The notes under the pieces are model-generated. The model saw only the letters and a list, made by a program, of their open reading frames with translations. It searched no databases and was not told the origin of the DNA. DNA of 37,621 bases from Corallococcus carmarthensis. Its GTDB lineage: Bacteria > Myxococcota > Myxococcia > Myxococcales > Myxococcaceae. Shown here piece by piece: positions 7,334 to 14,192 of the stretch. The stretch spans positions 1 through 37,621 of the forward strand of contig NZ_RAWE01000079.1 in NCBI RefSeq assembly GCF_003611695.1, read 5' to 3'. Made by a program: the position numbers and the translations under genes. Numbering within the stretch: position 1 is the stretch's first letter; each line of letters begins with the position of its first letter.

Positions 7334-8806
7334 TCAGCGCCGGGGCTTCTTCTGTCCCGCGTTCGTGGCTTCAGCGGTGAGGGCCAGCACGGAGTACAGG
7401 TTCATCGTGTAGACGCTGTTCTCCGGCTCCAGGTCCGAGGCCTTCTGGAAGAAGGCACTGGCGCGCGTGTAGTCGCGCTGGTGGTTCAGGATGATCATCC
7501 CCATGCGGTTGTAGAGCGGCGCGGGTTTCTGCAGCAGCGCGATGCTGCGCTCCAGCAGGTCCAGCGCCTCCGCTGTCTTCCCCGCCTGCTCCAGCCGCAC
7601 GACGCGCTGAAGCACCTCTTCCTGCGCGTCCTCCGTCCGGGGCGCCGGAGCCGGGGACACGGCAGGAGGCTTCGCCGTCAGTGCCGCCCCCAACGTGACG
7701 GCCGGCATCGGCGCCTGCGGCCGGGCCCCCGGTGCACGGGCCGCCCCCGCCTTCGCGGACGGCGGCGACTTCGGCTCACCCCGCCCGAACACGGGCGTGC
7801 CATCCCCCGAGAACGACGTCTCCCCCGAGGACGACGCCTGCGGCCGGCTGAACGCGGGTGCTCCATCCCCTGTGAACGACGCATCCACCGAAGCCAGCGT
7901 GCCCACCAGCTTCGTCACGCCGCGCTCCGACAGCGACTCGAACACCGCGCGCAGCTCCAGCTCCGTCACCTGGGTGATCATCGCCATGTCCGACAGCGCC
8001 GTGCGCCCGTCCACGAACGACAGCACGTACGCCTCGAACGGGCTCAGCGGCCGGTTCACCAGGTCCAACCCCGCCACGATGACCGGCCGCACCGGAGGCC
8101 CCTTTCCCTTCGCCGGGCCCTGGGCCTGCGCCTGGAACGACACGACCCGCGTCGCCTCCTGCTGGGGCGGACGGGGCACGCCGCGCGCTCCCGTCTGCTC
8201 CGGCTTCGTGAGCAGCGCGCGCACCAGCGACACGTTGTCCCGGGGCGGCAGGTCCTCCAAGCTCCGCACGAGCAGCAGCTCACAGCGCGCGCACTGGAAG
8301 TCCCCCGGCTTGCACGACGCGCCACAGTGCGGACACACCAGGTCCTCCGGCGGGTGCTCGAAGGCGTGCGCGTCCGCGTAGTAGTGCTTGCGGATGGCCG
8401 CGCGGATGGACCTTCGCACCGCCACGAACGGCAGCACCTGCGCCACGCCCACCGTCTTCGCGATCTCCTCCAGCGCCCGCTGCCGCTGCGGCTCGGAGAT
8501 GGCCACGTACAGCGCGTCCTGCACCAGCCGCAGAGGCATGAAGTCGAAGCCCTCCGCCAGCCGCACCGGCACGCGCTCCAGCAGGCCTGCGTCCACCTTC
8601 GCCTGCGCCAGCTTCTCCGTGGACACGAAGCGCGTCTTCAACTCCTGCGCCAGGAGCCGCAAGACGGGCGTCTCGTCCACGCCCAGCCGCACCAGGCACT
8701 CGCCCAGCTTCAGCCCCGTCTCCTGCTGCCGCGCGAGCGCCCGGGACAACAGCTCCGGTGTCAGCACTCCATCCAGGACCAACTGCTCCCCGAGCTTGCG
8801 CGTCAT
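7334..8806 (-). CDS. MshEN/GspE N-terminal domain, zinc ribbon and TPR protein
   Basis: 490 residues. Residues 1-140 follow the GspE/PilB N-terminal (MshEN) pattern: KLGEQLVLDGVLTPELLSRAL, LGECLVRLG, then ALYVAISEP and a segment on the way to a conserved HYYAD. This domain binds cyclic-di-GMP in some relatives. A CPHC...CARC zinc ribbon follows at about 158-175, then a linker, then a helical region (VNRPLSPFEAYVLSFVDG) like PATAN-type sensory modules, a Pro/Ala-rich linker, and two TPR-like repeats near the C-terminus (EALDLLERSIALLQ, YTRASAFFQKASDLEPEN). No ATPase domain is present. It is divergent from the SPFH gene. The architecture suggests a regulator or scaffold; function is inferred. 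Confidence 0.78.
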   Translation of the reverse strand: MTRKLGEQLVLDGVLTPELLSRALARQQETGLKLGECLVRLGVDETPVLRLLAQELKTRFVSTEKLAQAKVDAGLLERVPVRLAEGFDFMPLRLVQDALYVAISEPQRQRALEEIAKTVGVAQVLPFVAVRRSIRAAIRKHYYADAHAFEHPPEDLVCPHCGASCKPGDFQCARCELLLVRSLEDLPPRDNVSLVRALLTKPEQTGARGVPRPPQQEATRVVSFQAQAQGPAKGKGPPVRPVIVAGLDLVNRPLSPFEAYVLSFVDGRTALSDMAMITQVTELELRAVFESLSERGVTKLVGTLASVDASFTGDGAPAFSRPQASSSGETSFSGDGTPVFGRGEPKSPPSAKAGAARAPGARPQAPMPAVTLGAALTAKPPAVSPAPAPRTEDAQEEVLQRVVRLEQAGKTAEALDLLERSIALLQKPAPLYNRMGMIILNHQRDYTRASAFFQKASDLEPENSVYTMNLYSVLALTAEATNAGQKKPRR

Positions 8807-8884
8807 ACCCCCGATTCAAGGACGCCCGGCCCCACCCCGTCCACCGGCATCCACGCCACCTACACCGCTTTCTCCCATTCCTCG

Positions 8885-8913
8885 TTGCGAACGTGTACTG
8901 ATGACACTAAGAT
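8885..8913 (+). promoter_or_regulatory. Predicted sigma-70-type promoter for the SPFH gene
   Basis: TTGCGA (8885-8890) and TAAGAT (8908-8913) are separated by 17 bases. Transcription would start near 8920, about 40 bases before the SPFH ATG at 8962. The block is visibly AT-richer than its surroundings. Prediction from pattern only. Confidence 0.45.
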
Positions 8914-8929
8914 GGTGTCGAAATTACAC
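8893..8929. repeat. Phased GTGT/ACAC half-site array (putative operator)
   Basis: GTGT at 8893, ACAC at 8904, GTGT at 8915 and ACAC at 8926 are each offset by exactly 11 bases, giving overlapping GTGT-N7-ACAC and ACAC-N7-GTGT dyads on one face of the helix. The central dyad extends to GACAC-N7-GTGTC (8903-8919). The array covers the predicted -10 element, as a repressor site would. Confidence 0.5.
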
Positions 8930-8961
8930 AAACAAACGCAGCAGGTGAGGGGGATGCGCGG

Positions 8962-10008
8962 ATGTTCTTCGGGTACATGAAGTCAACGCCGACCACGTAC
9001 GTGATGCAGTACCGGGACGGCGAGGTGGTCCGTGAAGGTGCGGGCCTGTCCTTCCTCTATTGGAAGCCGGCGACGACGCTGGTGGCGGTGCCGCTGTCGA
9101 GCGCGGACGTCCCGTTCGCCTTCAACGAGGTCACCCGCGACTTCCAGCCGGTGACGCTCCAGGGACAGCTGACCTACCGGGTGGAGGATCCGCGCCGGCT
9201 GGCGGGGCTCTTGGACTACTCCATCACCCCGTCGGGGCGTCACCGCTCGGACGACCCGGAGAAGCTCGCGGACCGGCTGGTGCAGGCCGCGCAGGTGCGC
9301 GCCCGCGCGGTGGTGCAGTCCCTGAGCCTGCGCGAGGTGCTGGTGCAGTCCGACATGCTGGAGGCCCGGGTGCTGTCCGCGCTGGCGGAAGCCGAGTCCG
9401 TGAAGGCGCTGGGCGTGCACGTGATGGCCTTCTCCGTGCTCTCCATCGCACCCACGCCGGAGATGGCGCGAGCCCTGGAGGCCGCCGCGCGCGAAGGACT
9501 CCAGCGTGAAGCCGACGAGGCCATCTACGCCCGCCGCAACGCGGCCGTGGAGCAGGAGCGGCGCATCAAGGAGAGCGAGCTGGCCACGGAGCTGGTGGTG
9601 GAGGAGCGCCAGCGCCAGATTCGCGAGGCGAAGATGGCCGCGGACATCTCCGTGGAGGAGCAGCGCGCCGCCCTCATGGAGCGCTGGGTCCAGAACGAGC
9701 GCCAGTCCGCGGACGCGCGCGCGTACACCCTGGAGAAGACGCTGGAGCCGGTGAAGGGGGTGGACTGGAAGACGCTCCTGGCCACGTCCGCCAACGGCGC
9801 CGACCCCGCGCTCCACATCGCCCTGGCCTTCCGGGAGATGGGCGAGAACGCGCAGCGCATCGGCGAGCTCAACGTGTCGCCGGACCTCCTGCGCTCGCTG
9901 CTGCCCTCGGACTCCAGGCACCGCGACAACGCCCCGAATCCCGGCCAGACCCGGCCGAACAAGCCCGGCCGCTCGGACGTCCACACCTTCGACCCCCGCG
10001 ACCGCTGA
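8962..10008 (+). CDS. SPFH / band 7 domain protein
   Basis: 348 residues. Residues about 25-185 follow the SPFH/prohibitin pattern: AGLSFLYWKPATTLVAVPL, VTLQGQLTYRVEDPRRL, RARAVVQSLSLREVLVQ, ESVKALGVHVMAFSVLSIAPTP. A long charged coiled coil follows (about 190-265, rich in Glu/Arg/Ala), then a Pro/Arg-rich tail. Stomatin-like proteins oligomerise at membranes; this one has no clear N-terminal transmembrane helix, so it may be peripheral or cytosolic. A strong GAGGGGG (8947-8953) lies eight bases before the ATG. The next gene begins 12 bases after its stop, so the SPFH protein and the NAD-kinase-like protein are likely co-produced. Family call is secure; the role is unknown. Confidence 0.88.
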   Translation: MFFGYMKSTPTTYVMQYRDGEVVREGAGLSFLYWKPATTLVAVPLSSADVPFAFNEVTRDFQPVTLQGQLTYRVEDPRRLAGLLDYSITPSGRHRSDDPEKLADRLVQAAQVRARAVVQSLSLREVLVQSDMLEARVLSALAEAESVKALGVHVMAFSVLSIAPTPEMARALEAAAREGLQREADEAIYARRNAAVEQERRIKESELATELVVEERQRQIREAKMAADISVEEQRAALMERWVQNERQSADARAYTLEKTLEPVKGVDWKTLLATSANGADPALHIALAFREMGENAQRIGELNVSPDLLRSLLPSDSRHRDNAPNPGQTRPNKPGRSDVHTFDPRDR

Positions 10009-10020
10009 GGCCCCAGAAAG

Positions 10021-10950
10021 ATGAACGCCATGTTCGAGAAGGTGGTGCTCGTCACGCGCAAGACGCGGCTGGCGGACCTGGTGGTGCGCTTCAACACGAA
10101 GAAGCAGGCCAAGTTCTACGTGGAGCGCAACAACCAGGACTTCAACGCCTTCGAGGCGGAGGACGACACCTACCGCCGCGCGGTGGACGGCCTGCGCTCC
10201 CAGCTGGACGTGGGACTGCCGGTGCAGCAGGTGGACCGCTCGCTCGTGCCCACCTTCCTCTTCACCGGCAAGGAGGTGGTGGTGACGGTGGGGCAGGACG
10301 GCCTGGTCGCCAACGTGGCCAAGTACGTGGGCAGTCAGCCGCTCGTGGGCGTCAACCCGGACCCGGCGCACTTCGACGGCGTGCTCCTGCCCTTCCTCCC
10401 ACGCGATGCCCGGGGCGCGGTGCAGCGCACGCTGGAGGGCCGCGCGAAGGTCCGTCAGGTGCAGCTCGCGGAGGCGCGGCTCCAGGACGGCCAGCGGTTG
10501 CTCGCCTTCAACGACCTGTTCATCGGCGCGCGCACGCATGTGTCCGCCCGCTACGAGGTCCGCTACGGCGGCAAGGAGGAGTCGCAGTCCTCCAGCGGTG
10601 TGCTCGTGTCCACCGGCGCGGGCTCCAGCGGGTGGCTGTCGTCCGTGTTCGCGCTCGCGCAGGGGCTCACCCGCTGCACGGGCGGCACGCCGGGGAAGCC
10701 CTGGACGCTCGGTTGGGAGGACGCGCGGCTCGCCTTCGTCGTGCGCGAGCCCTTCGTCAGCCGTCACTCCAGCGCGGACATCGTCGGCGGCTTCGTCACT
10801 GCGCGTGAGGAGCTGGTGCTCGAATCCCGCATGCCCCAGGGGGGCGTCATCTTCAGCGACGGCATGGAGGAGGACTTCCTCACCTTCGGCGCCGGCGCCA
10901 CCGCCCGCATCCGGCCCGCCGAGCAGAGGGCTTGCCTGGTCGTCCACTGA
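10021..10950 (+). CDS. NAD kinase-like protein with altered GGDG motif
   Basis: 309 residues. It keeps the outline of the NAD/sphingosine/diacylglycerol kinase fold: VVVTVGQDGLVANVAKYVG at 86-104 where NAD kinases have GGDG(T), QPLVGVNPDP at 106-115, AFNDLFIG at 162-169 in place of the NExxxx segment, and VLVSTGAGSSGW at 194-205 for the usual STPTGSTAY. The first glycine of the substrate loop is lost to Gln (GQDG), though the aspartate (residue 93) remains. Substrate may be something other than NAD. It lies 12 bases after the SPFH gene and probably shares its promoter. Fold assignment fairly good; catalysis unproven. Confidence 0.78.
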   Translation: MNAMFEKVVLVTRKTRLADLVVRFNTKKQAKFYVERNNQDFNAFEAEDDTYRRAVDGLRSQLDVGLPVQQVDRSLVPTFLFTGKEVVVTVGQDGLVANVAKYVGSQPLVGVNPDPAHFDGVLLPFLPRDARGAVQRTLEGRAKVRQVQLAEARLQDGQRLLAFNDLFIGARTHVSARYEVRYGGKEESQSSSGVLVSTGAGSSGWLSSVFALAQGLTRCTGGTPGKPWTLGWEDARLAFVVREPFVSRHSSADIVGGFVTAREELVLESRMPQGGVIFSDGMEEDFLTFGAGATARIRPAEQRACLVVH

Positions 10951-11367
10951 GACACCGCACCCGATGCGACAGGTCCCAAGAATCCGGGACGCCCCGAGTA
11001 CCGTTGGACCTCGCGGGCCCTCCCGGGATTTCTGGGTGATACAGCCGCTCCCGTGCGACGGCTCGGCTGGCTTCCTACCCACCGAGCGGGGACGCCGGAC
11101 TCGTCCCGGAGGGCACGCACCGTCCGGGCGCAACGGGCATCTCAATCAGTGTGGGGAGACCGCGCCCGGTTCCCCGTCCGGCAGACGACACCCTGTCCCT
11201 TCCCCGGACCTGAAATTCCAGGCATGGTGGGCGCAGTCGCCTTACCTTCGAAGCGTAGTCGTTGGGGCAGTGGTCCTAGGTGCAGGCGGAAAACTTCGCA
11301 GGAGTTGCGTCCGGTCGTTGATGGGCGTAGGACGCAAAACTCCCGGGAAGTTGCTCAGGGGTGATCA
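10951..11367. other. 417-base intergenic region upstream of the PTS operon
   Basis: I see no convincing gene: open frames here are short and have non-coding composition. A weak GTCCC-N8-GGGAC hairpin (10973-10990) follows the NAD-kinase-like gene without a U-run. The last 70 bases carry the inverted repeat listed separately and a CAGGGGTG ribosome-binding site before the EIIA ATG. The operon's promoter should lie here, but I find no good sigma-70 or sigma-54 match. Confidence 0.5.
11301..11343. repeat. Inverted repeat upstream of the EIIA gene
   Basis: GGAGTTGCGTCC (11301-11312) and GGACGCAAAACTCC (11330-11343) are inverted copies, differing by two extra bases in the second arm, with 17 bases between them. 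The repeat ends 24 bases before the EIIA start codon, so it could be an operator or a leader hairpin. Confidence 0.45.
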
Positions 11368-11790
11368 ATGGTCGGCCTCGTCATCGCATCGCACGGTCGT
11401 CTCGCGGATGAGCTTGTCTCCACCGCTGAACAGATCGTGGGCAAGCTGCCCGCCGTGGCTACGTGCAACATCGAGCCGGGGGCCCCTGTCGAGGACCTCC
11501 GCGTCAAGATGAAGCAGGCGGTGAAGGCCGTGGATGAAGGGGACGGTGTCATCATCATGGCCGACCTCTTCGGAGGTACCCCCTGCAAGGAATCGCTGAT
11601 GATGTGTCAGCGGATGAATCTGGAAGTCCTGGCCGGCGTCAATCTGCCCATGCTGCTGAAGGCCAACTCGCTCCGTTCGGAGCAGATGGCCCTGTCGGAC
11701 ATGGCCAACCAGCTGGCGTCGTACGGCCAGCGCAACATCACCTGTGCATCCGCCCTGCTTCGCGAGGCCCAGCAGCAGCCGCGAACTTGA
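11368..11790 (+). CDS. PTS mannose-class EIIA
   Basis: 140-residue single-domain EIIA-Man protein. The phosphorylated histidine is His9 in VIASHGRLADELV, and the conserved loop IIMADLFGGTPCKES follows at about 62-76, both typical of the ManX N-terminal domain. It would receive phosphate from HPr and pass it to EIIB. An AGGGGTG ribosome-binding site sits five to six bases before the ATG. First gene of the operon EIIA-EIIB-EIIC-EIID-HPr-EI. Free-standing EIIA-Man proteins can also act as regulators, which would fit its long regulatory leader; this is inference. Confidence 0.94.
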   Translation: MVGLVIASHGRLADELVSTAEQIVGKLPAVATCNIEPGAPVEDLRVKMKQAVKAVDEGDGVIIMADLFGGTPCKESLMMCQRMNLEVLAGVNLPMLLKANSLRSEQMALSDMANQLASYGQRNITCASALLREAQQQPRT

Positions 11791-11823
11791 CGGACCCGTA
11801 CGGGTCGGCGATTCGAGACTGCC

Positions 11824-12309
11824 GTGATCACCCTGGTCCGCGTCGACAACCGCCTCATCCATGGTCAGGTGGTCGAAGCCTGGCTTCCCCACCTCAAGGT
11901 GTCCCGTGTGGTGGTGGCGGACGATGAGGCGGCCTCCAGTCCCCTCATCCGTGCCGCCATGGCGCTCGCCGTGCAGAGCGCCATCGAGGTGCAGATCCTT
12001 CCCCTGGCCCAGGTGGACTTCGCCGCCCTGTCCAAGGACGGCGTCCGCACCCTGGTGCTCCTGAGGGACATCTCCTCCGTGCCGTTCGCCTTCCAGCACG
12101 GGCTGGCCATGGACCAGCTCAACCTGGGCAACGTGCACTTCGGTACCGGCCGCCGGCAGGTGTCGCCGTCCGTCTTCCTGGCGGAAGGCGAACTGCAGGC
12201 CCTTCAGCAACTGTCCGCGCAGGGCGTGCGCGTGGAGGCGCGCGCCGTGCCCGCGGAGAAGTCCGTGGACCTGCCGGACCTGACCGAGCGCTGGTCGAAG
12301 GCCGGGTGA
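11824..12309 (+). CDS. PTS mannose/fructose/sorbose-class EIIB
   Basis: 161 residues, usual for a free-standing EIIB of this class. The phosphorylated histidine is His14 in RVDNRLIHGQVVEAW, followed by VVVADDEAA and the C-terminal LNLGNVHFGTGRRQVSPSVFL block. GTG start, 33 bases after the EIIA stop and 4 bases before the EIIC start. It takes phosphate from EIIA and passes it to the incoming sugar bound by EIIC/EIID, if transport occurs. Confidence 0.94.
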   Translation: MITLVRVDNRLIHGQVVEAWLPHLKVSRVVVADDEAASSPLIRAAMALAVQSAIEVQILPLAQVDFAALSKDGVRTLVLLRDISSVPFAFQHGLAMDQLNLGNVHFGTGRRQVSPSVFLAEGELQALQQLSAQGVRVEARAVPAEKSVDLPDLTERWSKAG

Positions 12310-12313
12310 ACCG

Positions 12314-13033
12314 GTGAACGTCGGCTGGACCCAGGTGGCGCTCGCGTGTCTCTGGGGCGGCTTGGTGGCCGTGGAGCGCAAGGCGTTCCTTCAGGCCATG
12401 CTGTCCCGGCCCCTGGTGGCCGCCACGTTCATGGGCGCCCTCCTGGGTGACGTGGGCGGGGGCCTGTCCGTCGGCATGCTGTTGGAGCTGTTCTACCTGG
12501 GCACCGCCAACCTGGGCGCCTCCCTGCCGGAGAACGACACGCTCGCGGCCACCGGCACCGCCGCCGCCGCCGCCACCCTCACCGCCGCCACCGGCGCGGG
12601 CTCCACGCCGGCCATCTGGTCGCTGGCCGTGCTGCTCTTCATCGGCCTGGGACGGGTGGGGCGCCGGTTGGACCGGCTCCTGGAGGGCTACTCCGCCCGG
12701 CTCGCGCGCGTGGCGCTGGCGTCCGCGGAGGCGGGCAACCTCACGCGCGCCATGCGGCAGAACCTGTGGGGCATGTGGCCGCACTTCGTGTCCTACGGCG
12801 CCATCACCGGCGCGTGCGCGCTGGCCGGCTACTTCCTGGAGCCGCTGATGATGGCGCTGCCGCACCCGCTGGTGCGGGGTCTGGCGTGGGCGTACCCGGC
12901 CATGGCGTCCGTGGCGGCCGCCATCGCCGCGCAGTCGAGCCACGCGAAGCGCGCGCCCCTGTACGCGGGCCTCGCCGCGGCGGCCGTCACCGCGGCGGTG
13001 GTGCTGGTGCAGCTGCAGGAGCAGCGGCCATGA
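12314..13033 (+). CDS. PTS mannose-class EIIC membrane subunit
   Basis: 239-residue membrane protein with several hydrophobic segments. The N-terminal part matches the EIIC-Man pattern: ACLWGGLVAVERKAFLQAMLSRP, then LLGDVGGGLSVGMLLELFYLG with the conserved Gly-rich turn and ELF. An Ala/Thr-rich segment (about 76-95) follows. GTG start, 4 bases after EIIB. The stop overlaps the EIID ATG (ATGA), so the two membrane subunits are translationally coupled, as expected for a stoichiometric complex. Sugar specificity cannot be read from the sequence. Confidence 0.92.
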   Translation: MNVGWTQVALACLWGGLVAVERKAFLQAMLSRPLVAATFMGALLGDVGGGLSVGMLLELFYLGTANLGASLPENDTLAATGTAAAAATLTAATGAGSTPAIWSLAVLLFIGLGRVGRRLDRLLEGYSARLARVALASAEAGNLTRAMRQNLWGMWPHFVSYGAITGACALAGYFLEPLMMALPHPLVRGLAWAYPAMASVAAAIAAQSSHAKRAPLYAGLAAAAVTAAVVLVQLQEQRP

Positions 13034-13836
13034 CGACGCAGCCGACGCCCGACCCCGCGTCCGCTCCCTCCTTCACGCCGCCCGCGCGGCTGTCGCGGGG
13101 CACGGTGCTGCGCGTCTTCCTGCGCTCGCTCTTCCTCCAGGCGTCGTGGAACCCCAAGGGGATGCAGAACCTGGGGCTCGCGTACGCCGTCTACCCCGCG
13201 CTGGAGCGGCTGTACGCGCCGGGCCCGCAGCGCGAGGCGGCGGTGCGCCGGCACCTGGTCTTCTTCAACACGCACCCGTACGTGGCGGCGGCCATCGTGG
13301 GCGGCGTGGTGAACCACGAGCAGAAGATCGCCCGGGGGGAGGAGACGCCGGACCGCGTGGTGAGCTTCAAGGCGGCGCTGATGGGGCCGCTCGCGGCGCT
13401 GGGGGACGGGTTCTTCTGGCTGTCGCTCAAGCCCGCCGTGGGGGGCCTGTGCGCGGCGATGGTGCCCTTGCTGGGCGTCTGGGCGGTGGTGCTCTTCCTG
13501 GTGCTCTACAACCTGGTGCACCTGCTCCTGCGCATCCGGCTGTACTGGTTGGGCTTGAGCCTGGGGGACCGGCTGGTGGAGGCCGTGGCGCGGGTGAACC
13601 TTCCCGCCAAGGGCGCGCGGCTGAGGGGCGTGACGGCGGCGAGCGCGGGCGGGCTGGCCGCGTGGCTGGCGGTGAGCTTCGGGGCGACGGCGGGGGGCAC
13701 CTGGGCGCCGTTCCTGGCGGTGGGGTGTCTGGCGGTGGGCGTGTTGGCGTACGTGCTCGTCAACCGGCGCGTCCCCACCTACATGGTCCTCTACGTCGCG
13801 GCGGGATTGGCCTGCGCGGCGGGCGCCTTTCTGTGA
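13030..13836 (+). CDS. PTS mannose-class EIID membrane subunit
   Basis: 268 residues from the ATG that overlaps the EIIC stop; longer upstream starts would lie inside EIIC. It matches ManZ closely in its first half: RSLFLQASWNPKGMQNLGL, VRRHLVFFNTHPYVAAAI, then ALMGPLAALGDGFFWLSLKP. Hydrophobic segments follow, with a more divergent C-terminal part. Its presence makes the permease complete; several delta-proteobacterial genomes keep only the soluble PTS parts, so transport is plausible here. The HPr gene follows after 34 bases. Confidence 0.92.
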   Translation: MTTQPTPDPASAPSFTPPARLSRGTVLRVFLRSLFLQASWNPKGMQNLGLAYAVYPALERLYAPGPQREAAVRRHLVFFNTHPYVAAAIVGGVVNHEQKIARGEETPDRVVSFKAALMGPLAALGDGFFWLSLKPAVGGLCAAMVPLLGVWAVVLFLVLYNLVHLLLRIRLYWLGLSLGDRLVEAVARVNLPAKGARLRGVTAASAGGLAAWLAVSFGATAGGTWAPFLAVGCLAVGVLAYVLVNRRVPTYMVLYVAAGLACAAGAFL

Positions 13837-13870
13837 GTACGAACAGCTGTGAGAGGTAGGGAGTCGCACG

Positions 13871-14149
13871 ATGGCCAGTGAAGCCGAGGGAACCTTCGAG
13901 ATCATCAACGCGCTGGGGCTGCATGCCCGGGCCGCGGCGCAGATGGTCAAGGTGGCCAACCGCTTCAAGAGCGAGGTCTTCATCAAGGCCTCCGGGCAGC
14001 GCGCCAACGCCAAGTCCATCATGGGCGTGCTGATGCTCGCGGCGGCCCAGGGCACCCAGGTGACCCTCACCTGCAAGGGCGAGGACGCCGAGGCCTGCCT
14101 GTCCGAATTGAAAAAGCTCATCGAGGACCGGTTTGGCGAAGCGCAGTAA
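13871..14149 (+). CDS. ptsH: Phosphocarrier protein HPr
   Basis: 92 residues. The EI-dependent phosphorylation site is His18 in ALGLHARAAAQ, and the HprK target is Ser49 in NAKSIMGVLML, equivalent to Ser46 of Gram-positive HPr. Both sites intact, so the protein can carry PEP-derived phosphate and be controlled by the HprK encoded at 82-1047. It is followed by EI after 43 bases (counting to the chosen EI start). The sequence is more like the regulatory HPr type than a dedicated fructose HPr. Confidence 0.96.
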   Translation: MASEAEGTFEIINALGLHARAAAQMVKVANRFKSEVFIKASGQRANAKSIMGVLMLAAAQGTQVTLTCKGEDAEACLSELKKLIEDRFGEAQ

Positions 14150-14192
14150 GGGTCGAAAGGGGAGTTAGACTCCCTGCGAGGTCTTGAAAACC

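Noticed and set aside
7301-8980. Long plus-strand open frame of over 500 codons
   Set aside because: It is the opposite-strand shadow of the MshEN/TPR gene; its Arg/His-rich composition is that of a wrong frame in high-GC DNA.
8983-11145. 720-codon minus-strand open frame over the SPFH and NAD-kinase-like genes
   Set aside because: His/Leu/Arg-rich composition with no domain, opposite to two genes with recognisable families.
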